A DNA stretch of 64,000 nucleotides, taken from Bacillus sp. ISL-7 (GTDB lineage: Bacteria; Bacillota; Bacilli; Bacillales_B; DSM-18226). How positions within the stretch are numbered: the first letter of the stretch is position 1; the number at the start of each line of letters is the position of its first letter. Below the pieces are notes generated by a model. It made no database searches and was not told the DNA's origin. It saw only the letters and a list, made by a program, of their open reading frames with translations. Made by a program: the position numbers and the translations under genes. Of the stretch, positions 55,229 through 64,000 are shown piece by piece. The stretch covers positions 62,001 to 126,000 of the forward strand of contig NZ_JAGGQW010000046.1 of NCBI RefSeq assembly GCF_018613065.1, written 5' to 3'.

Positions 55229-56860
55229 TTACCCTCTAAACCTTCTCCGCCCAATAATCCTTCCATCAATTATCTCATAATCCTCATTAAAATTATAAGT
55301 ATGTGTTCCTTTATTTTTTTTTAACCAGTTAGGTTTCAATTCAGATAGAAGGTTTTCACTATAGGCTTCTTCTGTCAATTCCACTATCTCATTAAATTTA
55401 ACAGAATAACCATAACTGAATGAACAGTCTTGCGAAGGTCTCATTAACTTCCCTTCTTTTAAAAATATATTTCCTGCTGGACGAGCAGAAGATGCGTTAG
55501 AAACTACAGGATTCATCTGATGTGGCTTCCATTCACCAAGCAGATTATCAGAATAAAAAATATGCAACTCATCTAATGAAGATGATCCATCAATAAACAC
55601 ATTAGTAAACATCCAAAACTTATTATTATAATGTATAATGGTTGCATCCACAGCATTTATATCATCAATTAAAACTTTAACTAATTCCCACTCATATGGA
55701 AATTTCTTCGCCTTATATAATTCAATTGTTCTATTTCCAGAAGTCTCAGGTATCATATAAATATCATCTTCCCACTCATAAAGAAAAGGATATGACAAAT
55801 GATATGATTTGTCTAATACAGTAATGGGTTCAGAGCATATATTGGTTTCAGAATCTATTTCCAGGACAGAAATATCACCTTTTCCCTTTTTATATATAAA
55901 TTCCTCAAAGAAGATGAAAGTTCTGTTATCCTTTTTAATAATAAATGGGTCTGCATAAAACCTATCAAGAGGGGGCTTAATTATAGTGTAATTTTCCTTC
56001 TTACCATTTAATTTTTTAAATGCTAGAAACCATTGTTCGGAAAATACCCTTGATTTAACTTTTTCAAATGACAAACTTAGCAATTTGTTAAGAATCTCTA
56101 AGTTTTTTGGGATGTTGCTGTCTTTTAGCATCATTAATCTTTCCTCTGAATTAATATTAAAGCACTTCATTTTTCCTTCGTTTAAATCACGAAGTTTTTT
56201 TAAAATAAATTCCGAGGACTTCCAATATACTGCGTTACTGTTAAAGAATAAGGAATCTCTTATTACTGATGATTGCGACTTATAGATAAAATTACTTTTT
56301 TCTGGACTTTCCAAAAAGCAATTTAAAGAAATTTCTAAAGGATCATTTTTGTTAAACATCGATCTAAAAAACTTGGGTTCCGTAATATATCCTTCACCAA
56401 AATTATCGTGAGGATAGAACCATATACCATTTTGGGATAAACCAATCAGATGTGGTCTAATTTCACTAAAACCAAATTGTATAATTACATCCAGTTTTTC
56501 CTTCCTTAAAGTTTCAATCTCCACTTGAGAGAATCCGATAGTATGTAACATAATTATATCTACTTTGTTATTTGATTGAGTAAAAGTTGATTCTATATTT
56601 ATTTTTTCAAACGCATTTTCTTTAACTTTTGTACTATAATATTTATAGTCTAATTTACAATATTGCTTATAAAGAAAATGTCTATAATTATTTTTATGTA
56701 TTTTATTTGGATAATTGTGGTTATTGACTATAACTACTTTTAATTCTAAAAAATCAACTTGTATTATATCAGAAATTATTTTTTCTATCCATTTTGGTAC
56801 ATCGAATGAATTTAAGATAATTCCTACTTTCATTAATTCCTTATTCGGTATTAATTCCAT
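55229..56860 (-). CDS. GINT1-like glycosyltransferase-associated protein with formyltransferase-like N-terminus
   Basis: The protein has 543 residues. The N-terminal part (about 10-230) has a Rossmann-like start KVGIILNSFDVPKWI and a segment NGIWFYPHDNFGEG similar to formyltransferase-fold proteins. The C-terminal part (about 285-520) is a five-bladed propeller with DRFYADPFII, IYMIPETSGNRTIELY and SARPAGNIF, as in the glucosamine inositolphosphorylceramide transferase 1 N-terminal family. Bacterial members occur in polysaccharide loci; their chemistry is unproven. GGCAGGAGTT precedes the ATG. It follows the acyltransferase gene after 232 bases. Confidence 0.7.
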   Translation of the reverse strand: MELIPNKELMKVGIILNSFDVPKWIEKIISDIIQVDFLELKVVIVNNHNYPNKIHKNNYRHFLYKQYCKLDYKYYSTKVKENAFEKINIESTFTQSNNKVDIIMLHTIGFSQVEIETLRKEKLDVIIQFGFSEIRPHLIGLSQNGIWFYPHDNFGEGYITEPKFFRSMFNKNDPLEISLNCFLESPEKSNFIYKSQSSVIRDSLFFNSNAVYWKSSEFILKKLRDLNEGKMKCFNINSEERLMMLKDSNIPKNLEILNKLLSLSFEKVKSRVFSEQWFLAFKKLNGKKENYTIIKPPLDRFYADPFIIKKDNRTFIFFEEFIYKKGKGDISVLEIDSETNICSEPITVLDKSYHLSYPFLYEWEDDIYMIPETSGNRTIELYKAKKFPYEWELVKVLIDDINAVDATIIHYNNKFWMFTNVFIDGSSSLDELHIFYSDNLLGEWKPHQMNPVVSNASSARPAGNIFLKEGKLMRPSQDCSFSYGYSVKFNEIVELTEEAYSENLLSELKPNWLKKNKGTHTYNFNEDYEIIDGRIIGRRRFRG

Positions 56861-57092
56861 AACTCCTGCCCTTCTTTAATCTAGTTTATTTTTTTAGATT
56901 AGCTAATTTCCATCTTCTTTTTTTCTTAAGAAATTTAAATTTTCCCTTTAACTACTTATTATTAATAAGTTCATATTGGAACTCTCGTTTAATTTTGCAA
57001 TTTATTAGATAATGGTTAGAGAATTAACTATCCTACGCCGCCTATTAATAAATTTTCTAAGGGGTATCCTTCTTTCTTAAAACAATAAGTGC

Positions 57093-58193
57093 TCAGTTTA
57101 CTTTTGATATAGGTTGTTCTTTCGTAACTATTTTTTTTCTAGCCATATTAGTAAATGGTTTCTCAATTAAATAGTATGAAATGCTTGATGAGATTAAAGT
57201 AAAAAATACCCAAGTCACCAAAATAACTGTAGTATCATTTAGTTGTATTTGATTAAAAACAGCTTTAAGTATGGTATTTACAATTGGGTGTAAAAGATAC
57301 AATGAATATGAAATATCCCCAAAGTATTTTAAGACCTTATTCACTTTACTTTCTTTTGTATTTCTCCAATAAGCTATAGCTGAACATAATCCCAAAATAC
57401 ATAATGATAAAACAAACTTTTCAAATCCTGTAGCCACGAAGATTTGATCGGAACCGCCAATTGGTAAAAAAATAAAGATAAGGGAAAGAGAAATAATATA
57501 AGAGGTTAGATATTTCTTATTAATCCCATTGTGAAACTTTGTATACGCACCAATAACTACTCCACCTACAAAAAAATAAAGTTGATTAAGTGGATTAATG
57601 TAAAAATTCCATTGGTTTTCGAGGTTAACACTTCTATCAAGTATAATAAAAGAAAATATTAAAGTTAGAACTATAGTTATACCGAAAAAAGCATTTAAAT
57701 AATTCTTTCCTTTATGAAAAAGAAAAATCATAATAGGAAACAATGAGTAAAAAACAAGCTCATTTCCAATAGACCATGTGCCTGCAGCGATATAACCACC
57801 TGGAGAAAACCACGAAAATAAGAATGTATAATTTAAAAGTATCTCTTTTGCTGTTGGAAATTCTACCCATTGCCCAAAACAATAGATTACTAAAAGTTTT
57901 AATGTGATTGTTAATGTAGTTGCCATATAAAACAGTGGAGCAATTCTATAAAACCTTTTTTTAATGAAATCTTGAATAAAACTCATATTCACATCTTTGT
58001 TTGAGTATACAAGAGCTAAACTAATTCCACTTAAAACATAAAAGCAGGACACAGCATAAATCCCTAATTTAAAAAATAAATCTCCAATCGGGTAAACCAA
58101 ATTAATATCTTGCCACACCGTATAATGATAAATCATTACAGATAAAGCCATTAAACCTCTTAAGTAATCTAAAGATACAACTCTGTTATTCAA
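57093..58193 (-). CDS. Membrane acyltransferase, OafA/Acyl_transf_3 family
   Basis: The protein has 366 residues and about ten membrane helices. The family start is RVVSLDYLRGLMALSVMIYH, with the catalytic His at its end, and GTWSIGNELVFYSLFPI near 145. It probably O-acetylates the surface polymer, possibly its sialic acid. It stands between the neu genes and the GINT1-like gene with gaps of 174 and 232 bases, so it may have its own promoter. Confidence 0.85.
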   Translation of the reverse strand: MNNRVVSLDYLRGLMALSVMIYHYTVWQDINLVYPIGDLFFKLGIYAVSCFYVLSGISLALVYSNKDVNMSFIQDFIKKRFYRIAPLFYMATTLTITLKLLVIYCFGQWVEFPTAKEILLNYTFLFSWFSPGGYIAAGTWSIGNELVFYSLFPIMIFLFHKGKNYLNAFFGITIVLTLIFSFIILDRSVNLENQWNFYINPLNQLYFFVGGVVIGAYTKFHNGINKKYLTSYIISLSLIFIFLPIGGSDQIFVATGFEKFVLSLCILGLCSAIAYWRNTKESKVNKVLKYFGDISYSLYLLHPIVNTILKAVFNQIQLNDTTVILVTWVFFTLISSSISYYLIEKPFTNMARKKIVTKEQPISKVN

Positions 58194-58367
58194 TTATTCC
58201 GCTCCTATTATAAATACTACAATCAAATTAATTTTAAAACCTCATTTAAATTATATAATTAGTATCACTATTATAACTTTCTAAACAAAAAAAGTAACAA
58301 CCCTACATTTGTTATGATCACTACATCTTAAAGGTACATAAAACTCAATATAATAAACAGACATAAT

Positions 58368-59075
58368 TTATCTATTGACTTTTATTTTATCTATCTTTAA
58401 CTTTAATATTTCTAGATCAAAAGGATCATCTATATCAATATCGTTTTCTTCATTCATAACATAACCTAATTTGTTATCGTTTAAGCTTGTATTTAAATTA
58501 AGATTGGTATTAATTTCATTAATATAAATTGAACCGTTTACTTTATAGTATTTTGGAAAATCCTGTCTTCTCACCGTACTTTCCATATTTAATAAATTCT
58601 GAAGTTTACCATTTCCATCAAGTTCCCTCATTAAAAATGGATGTTCTGATACTTCTGAAATACTTACTAAACTTTCTTCATTATTATTAACAATCATTTC
58701 AATAGCTTCATCTATATTTTGACCTGTTCTTAGGGGTTGCGTTGGTTGTAGGAGTACAAGATAGTTGTATTTATTCCCTTCTTTCTTCAACTCTTCTAAT
58801 GCATGTATTAAAACATCAATAGTCTTTGAAGTATCTGTAGATAAGAATTTGGGTCTCATAAATGGTATTTCTGCTCCACATTTTAATGAAACTTGAGCAA
58901 TTGATTTACTATCCGTTGAGACAATGATTCTATCTAAGTATTTCGAATCAAGAGCTGCATCAATTGTATATTGGATTAATGGTTTATTGTATACTTCAAT
59001 AATGTTTTTACCTGGAATACCTTTACTCCCACCTCTAGCAGGAATAATAGCTAAAAAGGACTTTTTATTATACAT
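58368..59075 (-). CDS. neuA: CMP-sialic acid synthetase
   Basis: The protein has 235 residues from MYNKKSFLAI; TAGGTGAAAA lies upstream and the ATG overlaps the stop of neuC by eight bases. The CTP-binding motif is IPARGGSKGIPGKNI, with LLQPTQPLR near 100 and the metal-site DDPFDLE near the end. It activates a nonulosonic acid with CTP. Neu5Ac is the simplest reading given the neuB beside it; legionaminic or related acids cannot be excluded. Confidence 0.85.
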   Translation of the reverse strand: MYNKKSFLAIIPARGGSKGIPGKNIIEVYNKPLIQYTIDAALDSKYLDRIIVSTDSKSIAQVSLKCGAEIPFMRPKFLSTDTSKTIDVLIHALEELKKEGNKYNYLVLLQPTQPLRTGQNIDEAIEMIVNNNEESLVSISEVSEHPFLMRELDGNGKLQNLLNMESTVRRQDFPKYYKVNGSIYINEINTNLNLNTSLNDNKLGYVMNEENDIDIDDPFDLEILKLKIDKIKVNR

Positions 59076-60219
59076 AAGCGTTTTCACCTATATGATTAAT
59101 ATCTATGAATTGCTTCTGAATATCTATATCCCAAATAAGAGTATTCTCCATTATTCGAATAAATTTATCTGCACTCTCACCATCACCATATTCATGACTA
59201 AATATTCTAATCCCATCTTGTTCATCTATTGCTTTCATAATTAAGATGCTATTCTCTCTAACATGAGTAATATTTTTAGAAAAACTAGGCTCATATCTAC
59301 CGGTCTGCCTGTTACCAATATCAATTGAAGGAACTCCATATACTCCCGCTTCTCTAATACCAGCGCTTGAATTACCAATCATAAACTCACAATGTTTTAA
59401 TAAGGTTAAAAAATACTCAAACCTCATAGATGGAAAAATCTTAAAATTAGCATTATCTTTTAATCTTTTATATTCATTTAATATTATATCGCTGCCTTCA
59501 TCATTATTTGGAAAAATAACTACATAGTTCCTATTACTTTCTATCAATGCATCTACTACATTTTTTATATTATTACTTAATTTATCAACCTGTGTAGTAA
59601 CAGGGTGATATATCAAAATTGAATAATTCTCAAAATTAATACCATAATGTTTTTTTACTACTGATATTGTTGGTAAATCAATTGACATCATAACATCAAT
59701 ATCTGGTGAACCTATTACAAAAATATTTTCTTCATGCTCCCCTAATTGAATTATTCTTTTTTTAGCTTCATTTTTACTAACAAAGTGAAGATGAGAAAAT
59801 TTTGTTATAGCATGTCTGATAGATTCATCTATAGTACCAGACACCTCTCCCCCTTCAATATGTGCTACTTTTATATTATTGAAAGCACCTACAATTGCAC
59901 CAGCCAATGCCTCAAGTCGATCACCGTGGACTACAATTAGGTCTGGTTTTAATTCGTGAACATAATTACTTAATCCCATTATCGTATTACTAAGGGCCAT
60001 ATCCATTTTGTAATTTGTTTGTTGATTTACAAAGTGATATACGTTTTGGAAACCATCTTTATCTATTTCTTTCCATGTTGACCCATATTTAGATAACATG
60101 TGCATTCCAGTAATAAATACATATAGTTCAAGATTTGGACTTGAATCTACTTTTTTCATTAAAGTCTTTATTTTTCCATAATCAGCCCTAGTACCAGTTA
60201 AAAATAGTATTTTTTTCAT
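59068..60219 (-). CDS. neuC: UDP-GlcNAc 2-epimerase (hydrolysing)
   Basis: The protein has 383 residues from MKKILFLTGTRADYGK, which has TTGGGGGTTTATCAA upstream; the longer frame adds 37 residues unlike the family. It is a GT-B-fold epimerase with VHGDRLEALAGA, HIEGGEVSGTIDESIRHA and the late SSAGIREAGVYGVP. It turns UDP-GlcNAc into ManNAc plus UDP, the first step of sialic acid synthesis. The same family includes LegG, which uses the 2,4-diacetamido sugar; sequence alone does not separate them fully. Confidence 0.85.
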   Translation of the reverse strand: MKKILFLTGTRADYGKIKTLMKKVDSSPNLELYVFITGMHMLSKYGSTWKEIDKDGFQNVYHFVNQQTNYKMDMALSNTIMGLSNYVHELKPDLIVVHGDRLEALAGAIVGAFNNIKVAHIEGGEVSGTIDESIRHAITKFSHLHFVSKNEAKKRIIQLGEHEENIFVIGSPDIDVMMSIDLPTISVVKKHYGINFENYSILIYHPVTTQVDKLSNNIKNVVDALIESNRNYVVIFPNNDEGSDIILNEYKRLKDNANFKIFPSMRFEYFLTLLKHCEFMIGNSSAGIREAGVYGVPSIDIGNRQTGRYEPSFSKNITHVRENSILIMKAIDEQDGIRIFSHEYGDGESADKFIRIMENTLIWDIDIQKQFIDINHIGENAYV

Positions 60220-60298
60220 TTGATAAACCCCCAATCTACTTTTTTCTTCCCTTTCTGTAATAAGTTTTCGTTTATTATAATAAAAATTTAAAATAATT

Positions 60299-61342
60299 TT
60301 ATTTAATATCATCCCATGAAAGATGTTCATCTATTTCAATATCTCTATTTACCTTTTTACCTAAAATCGAATAAAACTGTTCTGCTTTAATTTCACCTAT
60401 GCCTGGCCTTTTGACCCAGATGTTTTCTTTGGTTAAAACTTCACCATGATTAAGCTGATTAGTTGTTACTACAGTTGCAAAAGCAAAATCAATTGTTACT
60501 TGCTCCTCTAAGGCTGCTTCTTTTTTCCCACCTCTCATCTCAGCAATCTCTGAACTAGTAACAATTAAGTCATTCAAATCCTTTGCATCCATGGAACACA
60601 AAATATCAGGCCCTGGTCTATCTTTTGAATCTGTAAAATGTCTTTCTAGTATAGATGCCCCTAAAGCAGTTGCTGCATATGCTGCATTATTGTTAGCAGT
60701 ATGATCAGAAAGTCCAATTACAGATCGTGGAAAATATTGTTGTAATTCTTGCATACCACCTAGTCTTACTAGATGTGGTGGTGTTGGATATAAATTAGTA
60801 CAGTGTAAAAGGGCATATTCCACACCTTTTTCCTCTAAAATCTCAACTGTTTTCTTTATGCTCTCAATATCATTCATACCAGTAGAAACGATCATGGGTT
60901 TGCCAAATGAAGCAATATGTTCAATTAAGGGATAATTATTACACTCACCAGATCCAATTTTATAAGCTAATACTCCCATTCTCTCAAGCCTGTCTGCTGC
61001 AGCTCGTGAAAATGGGGTGCTAATAAAAAGCATTCCTAATGACTCAACATATTCTTTTAATTCTATCTCATCCTTTTCGTTAAGCGCACATCTTTCCATT
61101 ACCTCATAAATTGATACATCTGTATTTCCTGGTATAACTTTTTTAGCTTCTTTACTCATTTCATCTTCTACAATGTGAGTCTGATGTTTTACAACCTCAG
61201 CTCCAGCTTTATATGCCGCATCAACCATTTGTTTAGCAACTTCTAGACTACCTTCATGATTAATTCCAATTTCAGCAATTACAAATGGTTTGTAATTCTC
61301 TCCAATCTTTCTATCTCCAATTTGAATATATGGTTTACTCAT
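60299..61342 (-). CDS. neuB: N-acetylneuraminate synthase
   Basis: The protein has 347 residues from [10 protein letters not shown], with GGGAGGTAATAAA before it. The TIM barrel has [11 protein letters not shown] (Glu24), [14 protein letters not shown] (Lys52) and [11 protein letters not shown]; the C-terminal antifreeze-like SAF domain has [11 protein letters not shown] (the Arg that reaches the partner subunit). It condenses ManNAc with phosphoenolpyruvate. The [11 protein letters not shown] and [19 protein letters not shown] segments agree closely with the meningococcal Neu5Ac synthase as I remember it, which favours true sialic acid. It heads the neuB-neuC-neuA set. Confidence 0.9.
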   Translation of the reverse strand: MSKPYIQIGDRKIGENYKPFVIAEIGINHEGSLEVAKQMVDAAYKAGAEVVKHQTHIVEDEMSKEAKKVIPGNTDVSIYEVMERCALNEKDEIELKEYVESLGMLFISTPFSRAAADRLERMGVLAYKIGSGECNNYPLIEHIASFGKPMIVSTGMNDIESIKKTVEILEEKGVEYALLHCTNLYPTPPHLVRLGGMQELQQYFPRSVIGLSDHTANNNAAYAATALGASILERHFTDSKDRPGPDILCSMDAKDLNDLIVTSSEIAEMRGGKKEAALEEQVTIDFAFATVVTTNQLNHGEVLTKENIWVKRPGIGEIKAEQFYSILGKKVNRDIEIDEHLSWDDIK

Positions 61343-61517
61343 TTTATTACCTCCCAATAAAAAACTAGCCTTAAAAGTATTTATTCCTAAAGAGTAGGAA
61401 ACAATTTTATTCGAACATCATTCATTTTTGGAAAAATTAGGATACTTCATCTATTAAAAATATAATCTCCTATATCAACTTACTATTCATTGAATATTCT
61501 GAATACTAAAACGAAAG

Positions 61518-62408
61518 TTATTGGTATAATAAATTTTTTTTCTCTACCTCTACTGCTGTACCAATAAATTCACCATTGTTATCAAATAAATCATCAAAGT
61601 TTACCCGTGGAAAAACTTCGAGTTTGCCACCTCTGGTAGCATTAATAATATTTACTCCTCTTTCTACGCAATTTCTATTTGCAGACAAATATGCTTCTGT
61701 CATTTCATATACATTTACTGGTACCTCTTTTTTATGTTCGACAGAATTGTAGTAATTTTCATCAAAGTGATCCTTACCTATCAAGTCTTTATTAAAATTA
61801 ATACTCCCATCTTTTTGCTTACTAATTCCAAAATTATGATCGACACCAATCAGATATATATTTTTAAATCCCATATACGTTGCAAGCTGAATATTTGCAT
61901 ACGTTACAGTACCATGTTGGATTAATTTTTTCGAAATATCGTAACTAAATTTTGGTAAACCACTATTTTCCAGTTCATAATAAGATCTTAAAAAATGACA
62001 ATTCTTCCCTAATTTCTTTCTTAATGATTTATAACTTGTATTTGAAACAACTACAAACATCTCCTTCTTTTGCATGTTATATACTTCATCAAAAAATTTA
62101 CTGGCCATTAAGGAATCAGTAAAGGTATAATAGTAAGGTTTCCAATCAGTTTTCTCTATTAATAAATTAATCCTATTACTTGAGAAAGATACTTGGTTTT
62201 TTATCATATTTAAATCTTCAACTGTCAAGCTAGGACCGTTTCCGATTATAAAGCAACTTTCACCTATATGACTATCTTTAAGTTTTTTTACTTTTCTAGA
62301 CAGAATTCTTATTCTCATATTTATATAAGATGGTTTAATATTTTTTCTATACGTCCATATAAAGAATGACAATAATTTATTTGTTGACTTTTTTATTAAA
62401 ATTACCAT
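61518..62408 (-). CDS. DUF115/MptE-like protein, possible glycosyltransferase, copy 2
   Basis: The protein has 296 residues from MVILIKKSTNK, which has GTGTGGAGATTAAA before it; one base separates it from the upstream paralogue. The motifs are CFIIGNGPSL, GTVTYANIQLATYMGFKNIY then LIGVDHNF, and INATRGGKLEVFPRV. This is the DUF115 pattern, a Rossmann-like fold seen in polysaccharide loci. The GNGPSL start and IYLIGVD strand also recall GT42 sialyltransferases. A DHFDENYY segment near 215 might supply a catalytic His. It could transfer sialic acid from CMP. That is inference. Confidence 0.65.
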   Translation of the reverse strand: MVILIKKSTNKLLSFFIWTYRKNIKPSYINMRIRILSRKVKKLKDSHIGESCFIIGNGPSLTVEDLNMIKNQVSFSSNRINLLIEKTDWKPYYYTFTDSLMASKFFDEVYNMQKKEMFVVVSNTSYKSLRKKLGKNCHFLRSYYELENSGLPKFSYDISKKLIQHGTVTYANIQLATYMGFKNIYLIGVDHNFGISKQKDGSINFNKDLIGKDHFDENYYNSVEHKKEVPVNVYEMTEAYLSANRNCVERGVNIINATRGGKLEVFPRVNFDDLFDNNGEFIGTAVEVEKKNLLYQ

Positions 62409-62409
62409 T

Positions 62410-63213
62410 TTAATCTCCACACAATTCATCAAAATTCTTAAGTTCAAATACATCCAAGTAAGAAACCCGTGTCGCGTTATATATTTTTCTGCCAGAACTT
62501 TCAAATATCAATTTCGCTTTTTCCATTCCAATATACATTTCTTCCGGAGCCTGACCTGGTTTCTTTTCATCTGCTTTTATGTAGTCTTCACTAAAATAAA
62601 TTTGTGAATTTTCTTCTTTTTTAAGGAAGGATAAATCTTTGGTTTTCGAAACTGCCCCTTTAAAATTGTAATCATGCCCAACCAAATACACTTTAGAAAA
62701 CCCCATATAATGAGCTATTTGAAGTAGATGGTATGAAACAGTTCCAGACGAGTATAAAGACTCCATAATATTAGTTGAAAAAGAATTTCGTTTGTTCTTA
62801 TTAACATTATTATTAAAGTATATATCTGCATTAAATAGACCTTTATAAACTCTTAAAGAGAATTTTGTTTTTGCTTCAACTAAATTTATGTCTTCTACAT
62901 TTTCCTCCAGTACTATTGGATCAACAACCATATAAAATGATGGTCTCCAAGTAGTTTTATTAAAAATTTTGTATACTTTATTAGAAGCAAATGTAAATTC
63001 ACCTTTCAATTTTTCTAGATCCTCGGGTTTTAAACTTGGCCCATTACCTATAATGAAACAACGCTCACCTTTATATTTGTTTTTTAACCTTAGTATTTTA
63101 TAGTTATTTTTTGTTAAAGGGATATTGATTTTCGAGAAAGAATCAACAATATAAAAGATTATTAAATATAGAGCGTTGTAAACTTTAATTATACTTCTTT
63201 TTATTTTTAACAT
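62410..63213 (-). CDS. DUF115/MptE-like protein, possible glycosyltransferase, copy 1
   Basis: The protein has 267 residues. An N-terminal hydrophobic stretch (about 10-27) is followed by GERCFIIGNGPSLKPEDLEK, a central SSGTVSYHLLQIAHYMGF, then VYLVGHDYNF and IYNATRVSYLDVF. It shares this order with the downstream gene, so the two are tandem paralogues, but it has no DHF segment in the loop before the last helix. It ends where a loop normally adds a GG-L-E-VF motif (reads SYLDVF). The likely setting is sugar transfer to the sialylated polymer. Confidence 0.65.
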   Translation of the reverse strand: MLKIKRSIIKVYNALYLIIFYIVDSFSKINIPLTKNNYKILRLKNKYKGERCFIIGNGPSLKPEDLEKLKGEFTFASNKVYKIFNKTTWRPSFYMVVDPIVLEENVEDINLVEAKTKFSLRVYKGLFNADIYFNNNVNKNKRNSFSTNIMESLYSSGTVSYHLLQIAHYMGFSKVYLVGHDYNFKGAVSKTKDLSFLKKEENSQIYFSEDYIKADEKKPGQAPEEMYIGMEKAKLIFESSGRKIYNATRVSYLDVFELKNFDELCGD

Positions 63214-63438
63214 CTTAAATCTCCTATTACTAATTCTTCTACAGTATTATTTAGTCATCATTTTTTTCACAATCAATTCAACAAACTCTATAACGTTTCC
63301 GATTCCACTAGCTGAATTTGCATATAGAACAGCTACTTTTTACCCCTTCATATAATCCACTTTATAATTCTTTAAAATTAATTATGTCTGCCTCTTTTCA
63401 TTTAGAACTAAATAAAATTTTAATAATACTATTTAAAG
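63214..63438. other. Intergenic stretch before the DUF115 pair
   Basis: The stretch of 225 bases is AT-rich with no convincing frame. It probably holds the promoter for the DUF115-neu genes, but no clear -35/-10 pair stands out. Confidence 0.4.
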
Positions 63439-64000
63439 TTACTTTCGTGCTAATAAGTACCCTACTTTATTCTTTAATTCACCAAACATCTTTTCTTTTT
63501 TAAAATTCGTGGCATTACCTTTGTATGAATAGTCATAAACACTAGATTGTTTGAATAACTTTTTACTCTTATCTATGTACTCATTTGTGGTTGATATCAC
63601 TTTTACAGGATTACCTGCAACTATAGAGTTTTCTGGAACTGTTTTTTAACAATACTCCCTGCAGCTACTATTGAATTTTTTCCGATAGTTACCCCAGGCA
63701 TAATTAGGGATCTTGCCCCTATATAAACATTATCCTCAATGGTAATAGATCCAACCTTTGTATAGTGAAGTTCCTTCATTGTACTTGCATCATGTGCCAG
63801 AAAAAAAGCTTCTGGAGCAATTGTTACATTGTTTCCAATTTTTGTTAACCAACAAAAGGAATAATCAAAAGTTACACCTGCTTGAATTGTACAATTTTCC
63901 CCAATTTTCATGCCTGATTTTTTATAATCTTCAAGCCAAATCTCTTTGAGTAAATATTTCCCAATTTTCAATTTGATGAAATTAAATATTTTCAGCACGA
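63439..64000 (-). pseudogene. Frameshifted hexapeptide-repeat acetyltransferase, 5' end outside the window
   Basis: The visible frame stops at 63621 after GARSLIMPGVTIGKNSIVAA. Left-handed beta-helix repeats (IGENCTIQAGV, IGNNVTIAPEA, IEDNVYIGARS) mark an O- or N-acetyltransferase of the WbbJ/NeuD type. The usual ending V-PENSIVAGNPVKVI continues in another frame from 63640 to the TAA at 63439, plus about 45 more residues. Adding one A in the A6 run (63647-63642) restores it. So there is a one-base deletion, slippage or a read error. The start lies beyond the window. Confidence 0.75.

Noticed and set aside
58368..61342. Legionaminic or pseudaminic acid pathway
   Set aside because: None of the dehydratase, aminotransferase or N-acetyltransferase genes needed for those sugars is visible, and NeuB looks like a Neu5Ac synthase. 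Not excluded, because the window ends close by.

Overview
The window looks like the chromosome of a low-GC Gram-positive member of the Bacillaceae (Bacillus / Neobacillus type). The ribosome binding sites are strong AGGAGG-type, TTG and GTG starts are common, the ara genes are arranged much as in Bacillus subtilis and Geobacillus, and operator-like AraR boxes, cre-like sites, a VanZ-family protein and a SinI-like protein are present. No rRNA, tRNA, CRISPR array, insertion sequence or complete prophage was seen.

Region 1 (1-35 kb) is a large arabinan and L-arabinose utilisation island, mostly on the minus strand. It opens with the 3' part of a secreted GH43 arabinanase, an ArsR-type regulator, a heterodimeric ABC exporter, an AraC regulator, an aldo/keto reductase and a MATE pump. 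A ten-gene operon follows: araB-araD-araA, two GH51 arabinofuranosidases separated by a small Cys-rich protein, aldose epimerase, araM and two tandem GH43 enzymes. Upstream of it lie a second secreted arabinanase, the AraNPQ importer, the divergent repressor gene araR, a GH27 enzyme with a beta-L-arabinopyranosidase-type active site, another AraC regulator, a YesL-like protein and a second aldo/keto reductase. Seven AraR-box-like palindromes and two cre-like sites tie araB, araA, araN and araR into one regulon: extracellular arabinan is cut, oligomers are imported, trimmed inside the cell and fed to xylulose-5-phosphate. Several decayed genes (GH127-like, HAD, GH30) sit in this region.

Region 2 (35-39 kb) holds a lactonase, a 39-residue SinI-like anti-repressor behind a class I cyclic-di-GMP riboswitch, a small Cys protein, a VanZ-family protein and a DUF421 membrane protein.

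Region 3 (38.9-43.8 kb) is a compact RiPP-like operon. It encodes a precursor with a YxxP leader and a Cys-flanked (Gly-Asn)8 core, an HPr-kinase-like protein, a PqqD-like protein, an S24/S26-type peptidase, an ABC exporter and a nucleotidyltransferase. It resembles a paeninodin-type lasso cluster without the macrolactam synthetase and B2 protease, and is the best candidate here for an undescribed system.

Region 4 (44-64 kb) is a surface polysaccharide locus. The left part has three glycosyltransferases and the UDP-HexNAc dehydrogenase/epimerase pair. The middle has two phage tail-spike-like proteins, one beta-helix and one sialidase-fold. The right part has neuB-neuC-neuA sialic acid synthesis genes, two tandem DUF115-like proteins, an acyltransferase, a GINT1-like protein and a frameshifted hexapeptide acetyltransferase that runs off the window.
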